A stretch of 64,000 nucleotides of DNA from Cephalotus follicularis (lineage: Eukaryota; Streptophyta; Magnoliopsida; Oxalidales; Cephalotaceae): contig BDDD01000044.1 of assembly GCA_001972305.1 (NCBI GenBank), forward strand, positions 62,001-126,000. Direction: 5' to 3'. Each line of letters opens with the position of its first letter. Within the stretch, counting starts at the first letter, position 1. The notes below the pieces were generated by a model. It saw only the letters and a program-made list of their open reading frames with translations. It was not told where the DNA came from and ran no database searches. Below, in pieces: positions 23,412 to 33,400 of this stretch. A program made the translations under genes and the position numbers.

Positions 23412-24007
23412 CAGATTCTCTATTATGAAATTACGAAATCAGATAAAGTTATGAATTATGAAAATCTTGATACTATGCTTTTTTGGAAAGTTATGATTAT
23501 CTTATCACTTTTTTAATTAAATATTCTGGTTTACATTTTTAAGAATATTTAACTATGTTATTTTCTGGTTTTAAAGTTCAGATATTTTGTTTACCGTTTA
23601 CTGTTTTACTTTCCTTATCCGTACTGGGTTTTGCTTAGCCGCGTTTTTGTTTCCAAGAGGCAGGTTATCAAGAACAACGGGGCAATGTGTGATGAGTAAT
23701 TTCCACCTATATCTGAGGATCATCTAGGAATTTTGATCCTATTTCGTTTATGTTGTCTAATGGTGATGTTAAGGCCTATCTTTTAAACAATATTATGTTT
23801 TTCAGATTATGGCTTATGATTATGATTTTGGTTTTGTTATAAGTTTCAGACTATGTTTTCAGATTATGAAATGTTACGTTTAGACCACCACGTATTTTGA
23901 ATAAACATAAGTTTATGCTTTGAGTTCATGTTTAGATATTATGTTTTGTTTAGTTCCGTTTTATGACCTGTAAGCGCTCCCAATCACTCCTGGGGTGTTA
24001 CATCCTC

Positions 24008-24197
24008 CATCGGTGCAGCTGTAAATTGCAAAAATTCTCGTAGTTGCCGCTTGTTAACCTTAAACGCGTTTCCAATACCTGTCCTACAAAACTCAAACAT
24101 ACCATGTGAAAGCACAATTTTAATAATATAATCATCATCCCAACAGATGGCCACCAATAAAATCCATCAATAGAACCATAATATTTAAGTGCATCTC
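24008..24197 (-). pseudogene. Element C fragment between insertions A and B
   Basis: The minus strand encodes DGFYWWPSVGMM ... FVGQVLETRL, one of three diverged copies of a unit of about 92 bp; the other two are at about 33198-33384 beyond element B. No known function is recognised. The last five bases, ATCTC (24193-24197), are the left target-site duplication of B. Confidence 0.6.
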
Positions 24198-24578
24198 TGT
24201 CACACCCCGTTTTTCCACAACAAGACAACATATAAAGTGGTAAGGCAATCAACAGATATAATTCAGCTCATGCGATAATACGAATAAACAAAAACCTTCA
24301 GTAGCGGAAGCAATAACATAAATGAGCCGAATTTAAACATACATCACGCATCCCATACTACGTGATGCCCAACAAGTTTATAATATAAAACCCACGTCAT
24401 TGTCGATCGCCCAAAACGGAGCGCGATAAATACAGTACGAGATAACAAAATATCCTTTGTTACAATAATCCAAACAACATGATCAATGTTCATTATTTCA
24501 GTACATAAAATAAAAGGAGCAACTCAGTCTTCTCCATAAGCCTCCTTGCATGCTCCGTATCATATCCACTCCATCAAT

Positions 24579-26229
24579 CTGTTACAGTAGAGGTTAGCTT
24601 TTGTCCTCACTCGGCTAAGTGAATAACTTATAAATACAGTTTAAGGTCAAAGGTAATGCGTATCATGAATGAATGCATTATGATGCAGTATGACATGTAG
24701 TTTTCACAGAAATATATCTCCGTATATACATATAAAAAAATATATGCATGCTCACAGTACAAGTATAACTCATAAGTTATCTCAACAAAGCAGTAAATAT
24801 GTTCCAAAAGGAACCAGACAGTCCAGTCGTCCTGACCGTCGCCTCCTCCTGGCCCGAACGTCAAGCACTCTTACCCCATCCCCGTTTGCGAACGGTTTTG
24901 GAGCAAGTCCTCCATAAGTTGCTTAGCATGGTGGCTAAACCAACAGCAGTTACTAGCACAGCGGCTGAGTAGTCATCAGGCACAAGCAATGCACAGTACA
25001 AGTCAAGAAATAAAATATAATTACTTGATCAAATATATTTGTTTAAAATATATTACTCCGTTCACAAGTTGTGATAAGTTATAAAACTTAAAACAATACA
25101 TTTGGTTGTATGATCAACCCTTTAAAACGTTTCTCCATCTTTGGAAATACTTCCTCGATCATTTCGAAAATATATAAATCCATATGTTGACAAATATACA
25201 TTTTCGCACAATACATTTAATTGCGCCATCAATCCTTTAAAACATTTCTCCGTTATTGGAAAATACTTTCCCAGCCAGTTCGAAAATATATAAAATCATA
25301 TGTTGATAAATGTACATTTTCGTATAAAAATGATTATAGTAATCATGCAATATTTTCAAAATGGTTAACACTTTTTAGGAATCAACCATAATGCAAATCA
25401 CAGTAACAATGCAAACATATGCTCAGAATGCATCTAAGATGGTTTCTAGAGTCGTTTTGGGTCTAGCGGGTCCCATTCGAGTGAAAATCCATTAAACAGG
25501 GGAATAGGCATCGATGTCTATCCCTAAGGCGTCGACATCTTTACCTTAATGCGTCGATCCTATGTACAGTTATTCCCAGGCGTATTTGGATCAAAGTCGT
25601 CGATGTCTTTCCAAAGACGTCGATGTCTTTATAATACCAGAAAGTATCAGTTCACGAATTTTGATTCTGCAGGGTAGAATCCGGCCTTTTAATCCTTCAT
25701 GTAAACGAATCTCACTCTCTCAACGCGTAAGGCATGCTACTGGTTAACAGGGAATATAACTAGAACATCATTTCATACATAAAACATGTAATCCCAAGGG
25801 CTGTTCACCAACAACAGTAAACACTATCGTTCTGCAATACCCAGAAAAGGCTTCAATGTCTCCCAAAAGACGTCGATGTCTTTCGCATTCACACACGAGG
25901 GCATAACATTACTGTTATGTAAAGCCCATAAAAGGCATCGATGTCTTCCTCATTTTCACACGAAGGCATCTACGTCTTCATGTAGACGTCGATGTCTATC
26001 CAACCCAGAACGTTTTCTCCACAGTTTTAACACACCAAGCAATCATCAAATCATCCATACACAACCCAGTTCAATATTCGTGTAATCACACATGCTTGCT
26101 AACTCCGTATATCACAGTAAACACCACAACAAGTCCATAATCACAATTCAACCATTAACATGCAATTCATCATGTTATCCATTAACTTAAAACCAAAAAT
26201 GCATGTATAAATTTATCACTTTCCCCTAC
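24579..26229 (-). other. Predicted LTR intron in the 3' LTR of B
   Basis: On the minus strand, CCAGTTCCTAACTTGGAAC and then AACAAG|GTAGGGGAAAG give a donor-like site at 26229. AGTGAGGACAAAAGCTAACC is followed by TCTACTGTAACAG|ATTGATGG, an acceptor-like site ending at 24579. The spacing is 1651 bp. The same pair exists in the other LTR (32336 to 30667). Splicing is inferred only. Confidence 0.45.
25505..26000. repeat. GTCGAC palindrome cluster 2 in the 3' LTR of B
   Basis: Sites of the form GCATCGATGTCTT and ACGTCGATGTCTTT fall in three groups (about 25508-25560, 25598-25632 and 25853-26000). Neighbours within a group are 20-22 bp apart. Confidence 0.8.
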
Positions 26230-26739
26230 CTTGTTGTTCCAAGTTAGGAACTGGAAAGTCCACCTCTTTGAGTTCCCAGGTTCTAGCCACAGTAGCTCCA
26301 AGATCCTCTTAGAAACTGTTACCCACGAGCTCCAAGTCTTTAGCTCCAACAGCTCAACAATGGTGGCCCTTACACTCACTCACACTCACTGGTTTTCTTT
26401 CCTTTCTTTCCTTTAGTGTTTTAAAGAGAGAGAGAGGAAGGAGGTGGTGTTTTATTATGGCAGGAACCTTCCACTTTTCTCTTTGCTTCACAGATAACCA
26501 CACACTCTCGTGCTCACCTTCTCACTCTCTGGTTTTGGCTCCGATCTTCCCTTCTGCAGGTTGCAGGTGAGGACAGTATATCCTATTGCATGCACTAGGT
26601 CAAGGACACGTTTTGAAGCATGCCTGGCAACACCCCAGCATGATCAACACGTCCCATTGTGCATGTCAAGGTGTCTGGATAATGCCTCAAAATTTCCCAT
26701 TGCATGCCATTCTGTCAGTGTTAATCGTGACAGATGTTC

Positions 26740-26900
26740 TTTACAAAGGCGTCGACGTCTTTCCTTAGACGTCGATGTCTTTTCCTCCTTTTGTAAGAAG
26801 GTGTCGATGCCTTCTCTCCATATCGACATGAATGCCCATGCATTCACGTGTACCTCGGATCTAATAGGCATCGACGTCTTTCCAAAGACATCGACGCGTT
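26740..26900. repeat. GTCGAC palindrome cluster 1 in the 3' LTR of B
   Basis: Sites GCGTCGACGTC, ACGTCGATGTC, GTGTCGATGCC, GCATCGACGTC and ACATCGACGCG lie 172-330 bp into the LTR in element orientation. They are upstream of the TATA-like box. Confidence 0.8.
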
Positions 26901-27071
26901 TCTTCCTAAACTGCGCCATTTTCAAGTTTAACTCATACAATTCTTTCCCCAAACAATATTTAGGGTTTGTAAGCATATTTGGGGTTGAAATCTCAAACAT
27001 TTTCATTAATTCAAGTTTAAGATTACATCTTAAATCGAAATATTACCATCCTGTAAATACCGGTTGTTACA

Positions 27072-27085
27072 TCCACCCCTCCTTC
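27072..27085 (-). promoter_or_regulatory. Polypurine tract of element B
   Basis: The minus strand reads GAAGGAGGGGTGGA directly before the 3' LTR. It is identical to the tract of element D. Confidence 0.9.
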
Positions 27086-27109
27086 AAGAAATTTCATCCT
27101 CGAAATTAA

Positions 27110-28074
27110 CACAATACTAAAACAAATGCGGGTAACGTTCTCGGATGTCATCCTCACGTTCCCAAGTTGCTTTATCCGGACGATGAAACTGCCACTAAAC
27201 CTTTACCATCGGAATGGACCGGTTCGTCAATACTTGTGTCTTCCAATCCAAGATTCTCACGGGTGACTCCTCGCAAGAAGGATCACCCCTCACCGTAACC
27301 GAGTCATAATCCAAGACATGTGATGGATCACGGATATAACCTCGTAGCATTGATACATGGAAGACATCATGTACACTTGACAATGTAGGAGTCAAGGCTA
27401 GCTGATAAGCTACCTCCCCAACCCTTTCCAGAATCTCAAAAGGACCAATATAGCGTGGCGCTAACTTTCCCTTTTTCCCAAATCTTTGCACCGCTTTCCT
27501 CGGAGATACTTTCAAACATACGTAATTTCCAACATTGAAGGTTAAAGGCCTTCTCTTCATACTATCGGCATAGCTCTTCTGCCGGCTCTGTGCTGCTAGC
27601 AACTTTTCTTTGATGAACCTGACTTTCTCTGAAGTCTCCTCCACCAAATCCGACCCAAGCAATGGTCGTTCACCAACCTAGTCCCAACAGACGGGTGACT
27701 TAAACTTTCTCCCATACAGTGCCTCGTATGGAGCCACGCCAATACTCGAGTGATAGCTGTTATTGTATGAAAACTCTATCAGAGGAATATGGTCTTCCCA
27801 CGTCCCACCAAAATCGATCACGTAAGCCCGAAGCATATCTTCCAAGGTTTGGATGGTACGCTCCGATTGTTCATCCGTCTGAGGGTGGAAAGCAGTACTG
27901 AGATTCAATCTTGTTCCGAAGGCTGTCTGGAATCTCTTCCAGAATTTGGAAGTGAAGATCGAATCCCTATCGCAAACGATGCTCACCGGAACACCGTGCA
28001 GTCCCATAATCTCCTTCACATATAATCGAGCCAACTTGCTCGCAGAATCATTGACATGTGTAGGCAATGCATCA
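27110..28074 (-). pseudogene. pol: Integrase remnant of element B
   Basis: On the minus strand, coding starts abruptly inside the integrase core at [12 protein letters not shown], so the HHCC finger and the first catalytic Asp are gone. [11 protein letters not shown] (second Asp) and [14 protein letters not shown] (Glu) remain. The C-terminal RYIGPFEILERVGEVAYQ, VFHVSMLRGY and the chromodomain-like SIPMVKV follow. A TAG at 27195-27197 replaces the CAG seen in D, and there is a small frame break near 27670. Confidence 0.88.
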
Positions 28075-28450
28075 GCACGTAGCCCAAGCCCTTACCCGAT
28101 GCATCGCTATAGACTGCAAAGCCCTCATTACCCTCAGGTAATGTCAAGATAGGAGCGGAAACCAACCGATCCTTCAATTCACAGAAACTAGCTTCGTAAT
28201 CATCATCCCAGACAAACAAGGTCTTCTTCTGGGTCAATCTAGTCAAGGGTTCAGCTATTCTCAAAAAGTTTTGAATAAACCTTCTGTAATACCCCGCCAA
28301 GCCAAGAAAACTGCGTTCCTCCGTTACATTCCTTGGCTGTGGCCAATCTCGTACCACCACTGTCTTTGATGGATCCACCGCCAAACCTTCTCCGGATACA
28401 ATGTGACCAAGGAAGATCACATAGTCAAGCCAAAATTCACGCTTACTGAA
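28075..28450 (-). pseudogene. pol: RT thumb and truncated RNase H of element B
   Basis: The minus strand reads [46 protein letters not shown] and then [15 protein letters not shown] with the first RNase H Asp. Coding is lost right after VLM and resumes in the integrase core. By comparison with D, about 0.9 kb is deleted, taking the rest of RNase H and the integrase front. A frameshift near 28450 separates it from the RT palm. Confidence 0.85.
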
Positions 28451-28784
28451 TTGGCATACAACTGCTGTTCTAGGAGAATCTGCAAAGCCAACCTCAGGTG
28501 GCAAGCGTGCTCTTCCTCACTCCTTGAGTACACAAGTACGTCGTCTATAACCACAACGACACACTGATCCAGGTACGGTCGAAACACCTCGTTCATCAAT
28601 GACATGAACGCAGCCGATGCACTGGTAACACCAAAAGGCAACACGAGGAACTCATAGTGACCGTATCTTGTCCGGAAAGCAATCTTCTCAATATCTCCTT
28701 CCCTCACCCTCAACAGGTGATCACTTGATCTCAAATCAAGCTTGGAAAACACCCTCGAATCATTACCATGAATCACTATTCAAG
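28417..28784 (-). pseudogene. pol: Reverse transcriptase palm of element B
   Basis: The minus strand encodes [28 protein letters not shown], a run through [15 protein letters not shown] and the catalytic [15 protein letters not shown]. The fingers before SRVFSKLDL are missing; sequence beyond about 28785 is not RT. The domain was once a standard Tekay RT. Confidence 0.87.
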
Positions 28785-29022
28785 CGATGCAATTCACGTT
28801 CTTGATTATGTTACCTGGGTCCTAGAAGTCCACTAAGTATGTGTGTGGTCCCACACTAGCCTACGCATATGTATAACCATCCCTTAACAAGGTACTGAGA
28901 ATCATCATTCCCTTACTCATTAGTTGGTCCCAAACGTCCAACTTAACATTCACTTAACTATGGCTATAATATAGTCAACCAATTAAAGTCATTATGATCA
29001 AGTATGATGCAAGTAAGAGCAA
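28785..29022 (-). other. Unrelated segment replacing protease and RT front in element B
   Basis: About 240 bp with no homology to the D interior sits between the end of gag and RT. In D the corresponding interval is about 0.85 kb and encodes protease and RT fingers. No TG..CA ends or duplication are obvious. It may be filler DNA captured during repair of a break, or a diverged insertion. Confidence 0.55.
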
Positions 29023-30175
29023 AAATCTTACCTCCCATGATGCCCTTGCCCTTATCTCCCTGCTGTGAAGGTCCCGCTGCGGCCCCGCAGTTACTAGCTG
29101 GTCGAGTAGGTGCCATAGCCTGACTCTTCGGGCAATCTCTCACGGAATGTCCAGATGCCCCACACCTCAAACACAATCCGTTCATCCTCCAGCAATCTTT
29201 CTGTAAGTGGCCTTTACGACCACAGTGATAACAAGCTCCAGTTCCCGCATTACTCCCCTGACTAGGAGTACCCTGTGTGGCAGTCTGTCCAGATCTGTTC
29301 TTCGAGGATTTAGTCAGAGAATCACCGCTTTGCCATTTTGAAGAAGCTGGTCTTGTTGGGCTCTGTTTATTTTGTTGTGCCCGGGCCCTCTCTGCTCGGT
29401 CCTCACAGGATATGCTTTCCAGCAGCCTCGCTTTTTGAGTTACCTCCGGAAAAGTACCCAGCTCCATATCCCTAATCCTCGACCGAAGATCTGGTCGCAG
29501 ACCCTTCAGGAATCTCCGTATCTTTTTCATATCATTGGCTACCAGATAAGGTGAATGTCTGGCTAGCTCCATAAACCTGGCCTGGTACTCGACCAAAGTC
29601 ATCTCCCCTTGACGTAACTCCAGAAGCTCTGTCTCCCTCCGTTCTTGCTCAATACGGGGTACATAGGAGTCGAGGAACTCTGTCCGGAACCTCTCCCATG
29701 TGGCATCGAGTCCAACTAACTCCCACTTTGCTTTGACCATGTCCCACCAGTGAGCGGCCTCTCCCCATAGACAGTACACGACAAATTTCTGCTTCTGAGT
29801 ATCGGTACAGTCCATCACTGCAAAAATCTTCTCCAAGTCTTGAAGCCATCTTTCAGCAATCATAGCATCAAGTTCTCCCCAGAAGCTAGGTGGATTCTGC
29901 CTCATAAACCTTTCGATATCCCTTCCAAACTGACTACAATCCTCCCCCGGGCAGTGATCGGGAGCTCTATGTTGAGGTCGAGCTTGCGCGTAGTACTGGC
30001 ACATCTCCTCCGCATTGGCCATATTAAAGGCCATCGGTTGCTGGAAGTAGTCCGCAATCCGGGACATTGGGTCCCTATCATCTTGACGAACGTTCACTCC
30101 TTGCGGCATATTCATTCCTTCAGGGGCATTGGCTCCAACCGCCCTAGCCCTACCACGAGTTCTCCTTCGGTCCAT
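28964..30175 (-). CDS. gag: gag of element B (403-codon open frame)
   Basis: This is the longest uninterrupted element frame in the window. It starts MDRRRTRGRARAVGANAPEG and has the capsid-like region with FMRQNPPSFWGELDA, WLQDLEKIF and TEFLDSYVPRIEQ. A basic Gln/Ser-rich stretch then precedes two complete zinc knuckles: CYHCGRKGHLQKDC and CLRCGASGHSVRDC. Native sequence runs to GGKIFALT; the last 15 or so residues read into the foreign segment. It would build the particle and bind RNA. With no protease left, processing would need help in trans. The ATG lies about 110 bp inside the PBS. Confidence 0.9.
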   Translation of the reverse strand: MDRRRTRGRARAVGANAPEGMNMPQGVNVRQDDRDPMSRIADYFQQPMAFNMANAEEMCQYYAQARPQHRAPDHCPGEDCSQFGRDIERFMRQNPPSFWGELDAMIAERWLQDLEKIFAVMDCTDTQKQKFVVYCLWGEAAHWWDMVKAKWELVGLDATWERFRTEFLDSYVPRIEQERRETELLELRQGEMTLVEYQARFMELARHSPYLVANDMKKIRRFLKGLRPDLRSRIRDMELGTFPEVTQKARLLESISCEDRAERARAQQNKQSPTRPASSKWQSGDSLTKSSKNRSGQTATQGTPSQGSNAGTGACYHCGRKGHLQKDCWRMNGLCLRCGASGHSVRDCPKSQAMAPTRPASNCGAAAGPSQQGDKGKGIMGGKIFALTCIILDHNDFNWLTIL

Positions 30176-30270
30176 TTGTTCCTATAAGAAGGACGACGGT
30201 TATTCACAACTTTAGGAAACAATTTATTGATTCCCAAGGAACTTATCCAAGCTAAGAATATATGGAATAT

Positions 30271-30282
30271 GCTCTGATACCA
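30271..30282 (-). promoter_or_regulatory. Primer-binding site of element B
   Basis: The minus strand reads TGGTATCAGAGC, the canonical complement to initiator-Met tRNA, three bases from the 5' LTR. Confidence 0.95.
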
Positions 30283-31591
30283 CGTTGTCACACCCTGTTT
30301 CTCCACAACAAGACACCATATGAAGTGGTAAGGCAATCAATAGATATAATTCAGCTCATGCGATAATACGAATAAACAAAAACCTTCAGTAGCGGAAGCA
30401 ATAACATAAATGAGCCGAATTTAAACATACATCACGTATCCCATACTACGTGATGCCCAACAAGTTTATAATATAAAACCCACGTCATTGTCGATCGCCC
30501 AAAATGGAGCGTGATAAATACAGTACGAGAAAACAAAATATCCTTTGTTACAATAATCCAAACAACATGATCGATGTTCATTATTTCAGTACATAAAATA
30601 AAAGGGGCAACTCAGTCTTCTCCATAAGCCTCCTTGCATGCTCCATATCATATCCACTCCATCAATCTGTTACAGTAGGGGTTAGCCTTTGTCCTCACTC
30701 GGCTAAGTGAATAACTTATAAACACAGTTTAAGGACAAAGGTAATGCGTATAATGAATGAATGCATTATGATGCAGTATGACATGTAGTTTTCACAGAAA
30801 TATATCTCCGTATATGCATGTATAAAAATATATGCATGCTCACAGTACAAGTATAACTCATAAGTTATCTCAACACAAGCAGTAAATATGTTCCAAAAGG
30901 AACAAGACAGTCGAGTAGTCCTGACCGTCACCACCTCTTAGCCCCAACGTCAAGCACTCTTACCCCATCCCAGTTTGTGAACAATTTTGGAGCAAGTCCT
31001 CCGTAAGTTGCTTAGCACGGCGGCTAAACCAACAGCAGTTACTAGCACAGCGGCTGAGTAGTCATCAGGCACAAGCATTGCACAGTACAAGTCAAGCAAT
31101 AAAATATAATTACTTGATCAAATATATTTGTTTAAAATATATTACTACGTTCATAAGTTGTGAGAAGTTATAAAACTTAAAACAATAGTTTTGGTTGTAT
31201 GATCAACCCTTTAAAACGTTTCTTCGTCTTTGAAAATACTTCCCCAATCATTTCGAAAATATATAAATCCATATGTTGACAAATATACATTTACGCACAA
31301 TACATTTAATTACACAATCAATCCTTTAAAACATTTCTCAGTTATTAGAAAATACTTTCCCAGGTAGTTCAAAAATATCTAAAATCATATGTTGATAAAT
31401 ATAGATTTTTGTATAAAAATGATTATAGTAATCACGCAAGCTTTTCAAAATGGTTAACACTTTTTAGGAATCAACCATAATGCAAATCACATTAACAATG
31501 CAAACATATGCTCAGAATGCATCTAAGATCGTTTCTAGAGTCGTTTCGGGTCTAACGGGTCCCATTCGAGTGAAAATCCATTAAACAGGGG

Positions 31592-32110
31592 AATAGGCAT
31601 CGATGTCTATCCCTAAGGCGTCGACGTCTTTACCTTAATGCGTCGATCCTATGTACAGTTATTCCCAGGCGTATTTGGATGAAAGATGTCATGTCTTTCA
31701 AAAGACATCGATGTCTTTATAATACCAGGAAGTATCAGTTCGCGAATTTTGATTCTGGAGGGTAGAATCCAGCCTTTTAATCCTTCATGTAAACGAATCT
31801 CACTCTCTCAATGCGTAAGGCATGCTACTGCTTAACAGGGAATATAACAAGAACAACATTTCATACATAAAACATGTAATCCCAAGGGCAATTCACCAAC
31901 AACAGTAAACACTACCGTTCTACATACCCAGAAAAGGCGTCGATGTCTCCCAAAAGATGTCGATGTCTTTAGCATTCACACACGAGGGCATAACATTACT
32001 GTTATGTAAAGCCCAGAAAAGGCATCGATGTCTTTACTCAAGCATCGTTGTCTTCCTCGTTTTCACACGAAGGCATCGATGTCTTCATGTAGACATCGAT
32101 GTCTATCCAA
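31592..32110. repeat. GTCGAC palindrome cluster 2 in the 5' LTR of B
   Basis: It is the counterpart of 25505-26000 with the same groups, plus an extra site ATCGTTGTC at 32044 spaced 20 bp from its neighbour. Confidence 0.8.
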
Positions 32111-32844
32111 CCCAGAACATTTTCTCCACAGTTTTAACACACCAAGCCATCATCAAATCATCCATACACAACCCAGTTCAATATTCATGTAATCACACAT
32201 GCTTGCTAACTCCGTATATCACAGAAAACACCACAACAACTCCATAATCACAATTCAACCATTAACATGCAATTCATCATGTTATCCATTAACTTAAAAC
32301 CCAAAATGCATGTATAAATTTATCACTTTCCCCTACCTTTTTGTTCCAAGTTAGGAACTGGAATGTCCACCTCTTTGAGTTCCCAGGTTCTGGCCACAGC
32401 AGCTCCAAGATCCTCTTAGCAACTGCTACCCACGAGCTTCAAGTCTTTAGCTCCAATAGCTCAACAATGGCGGCCCTCACACTCACTGGTTTTCTTTCCT
32501 TTCTTTCCTTTAGTGTTTTAACGAGAGAGAGAGGAAGGAGGTGGTGTTTTATTATGGCAGGAACCTTCCCCTTTTCTCTTTGCTTCACAGATAACCACAC
32601 ACTCTCGTGCTCCCCTTCTCACTCTCTGGTTTTGGCTCCTATCCTTCCCTTCTGCAGGTTGAAGGTGAGGACAGTATATCCTATTGCATGCACTAGGTCA
32701 AGGACACGTTTTGAAGCATGCCTGAAAACACCCCAGCATGATCAACACGTCCCATTGTGCATGTCAAGGCGTCTGGATAATGCCTCAAAATGTCCCATTG
32801 CATGCCATTCTGTCAGTGTTAATAGTGACAGATGTTCTTTACAA

Positions 32845-33005
32845 AGGCGTCGACGTCTTTCCTTTGACGTCGATGTCTTTTCCTCCTATCGTAAGAAGGT
32901 GTCGATGCCTTCTCTCCATATCAACGTGCATGCCCATGCATTCACGTGTACCTCGGATCCAATAGGCGTCGACTTCTTTCCAAAGACATCAACGCGTTTC
33001 TTCCA
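32845..33005. repeat. GTCGAC palindrome cluster 1 in the 5' LTR of B
   Basis: It is the counterpart of 26740-26900. GCGTCGACGTC, ACGTCGATGTC, GTGTCGATGCC, GCGTCGACTTC and ACATCAACGCG are visible; the last shows CpG loss. Confidence 0.8.
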
Positions 33006-33174
33006 AAACCGCGTCGTTTTCAAGTTTAACTCATACAATTCTTTCCCCAAACAATATTTAGGGTTTGCAAGCATCTTTGGGGTTGAAATCTCAAACATTT
33101 TCATTAATTCAAGTTTAAGATTACATCTTAAATCGAAATATTACCATCCTGTAAATACCGGGCGTTACAATCTC

Positions 33175-33400
33175 CTACACATGTCTTATCAAGTCTAAGC
33201 ACACAATGTGAGTAAACAATACAAGAGCCCACAATGTGAGAATCATCCCAACAAGACCTCCACTAGTAAAAACCATTAAGAATATCATGAGTACCTGGCC
33301 AACAAATCTCAAAAGCACCGTATGAGAAACAGTTTGAACAATACAAGGATCGGCCCAACGAGATATCCACCAGTAAAAACCATCAAGAGAACAAGAATAG
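33175..33400 (-). repeat. Two copies of the element C unit that encodes GFYWW
   Basis: Two diverged direct copies (about 33198-33276 and 33292-33384) match the single copy at 24078-24168 across element B. On the minus strand they read DGFYWWISRWADP and NGFY*WRSCWDD. The first copy abuts HDYSCSLDG, which resembles the RT motif region HxYxCFLDG, so the units may have grown from an RT segment. No function is known. Confidence 0.6.

Larger units (their letters stand above)
11074..24002 (+). mobile_element. Element A: Tekay/Del chromovirus, nearly full length, with nested solo LTR N
   Basis: The element has two long LTRs (2668 and 2707 bp) beginning TGTAATACCCTG and ending GTGTTACA. It is flanked by the 5-bp duplication TCCTC at 11069-11073 and 24003-24007. 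Between the LTRs lie, in Ty3/gypsy order, a PBS, gag, protease, RT, RNase H, integrase and a PPT. Solo LTR N interrupts the integrase. Many stops and frameshifts make it inactive. It lies inside element C. Confidence 0.95.
21296..24002 (+). mobile_element. 3' LTR of element A
   Basis: The 2707-bp LTR runs from TGTAATACCC to GTGTTACA and parallels the 5' LTR throughout, with scattered substitutions and indels. Differences include one extra 21-bp palindrome unit at 22572-22592 and an expanded (TA)n(CA)n run. It is followed by TCCTC. Confidence 0.93.
24198..27071 (-). mobile_element. 3' LTR of element B
   Basis: In element orientation it starts TGTAACAACCGG at 27071 and ends GGGGTGTGACA at 24198. 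It contains palindrome clusters at 26740-26900 and 25505-26000. A TATA-like ATAATAAAAC is at 26449-26458. A donor-like AAG|GTAGGGG is at 26229, and an acceptor-like box ends at 24579. Confidence 0.92.
24198..33169 (-). mobile_element. Element B: Tekay chromovirus, internally deleted
   Basis: The minus-strand element has LTRs of 2874 bp (24198-27071) and 2884 bp (30286-33169), starting TGTAAC and ending GTGTGACA in element orientation. It is flanked by ATCTC at 24193-24197 and 33170-33174. The interior is only 3.2 kb. Gag is open, but protease, the first part of RT, the end of RNase H and the front of integrase are missing. Its gag and pol are close to those of D, while its LTR is of a different subtype. 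Confidence 0.95.
30286..33169 (-). mobile_element. 5' LTR of element B
   Basis: The 2884-bp LTR is closely similar to 24198-27071 over its whole length. It holds palindrome clusters at 32845-33005 and 31592-32110 and a donor-like GGTAGGGG at 32336. The acceptor-like box ends at 30667. One 20-bp palindrome unit (between 32024 and 32044) is absent from the other LTR. A long open frame on the opposite strand (32341-33198) is probably chance. Confidence 0.92.

Noticed and set aside
32457-33005. Possible host gene fragment adjoining the donor-like site in B
   Set aside because: The whole stretch is duplicated in the other LTR of B and bounded by LTR ends, so it is LTR sequence.
32341-33198. 285-codon open frame on the plus strand in the 5' LTR of B
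   Set aside because: It is antisense to the element, has no recognisable domain, runs across palindrome clusters, and is broken into pieces in the other LTR (26231-27109). Probably chance.
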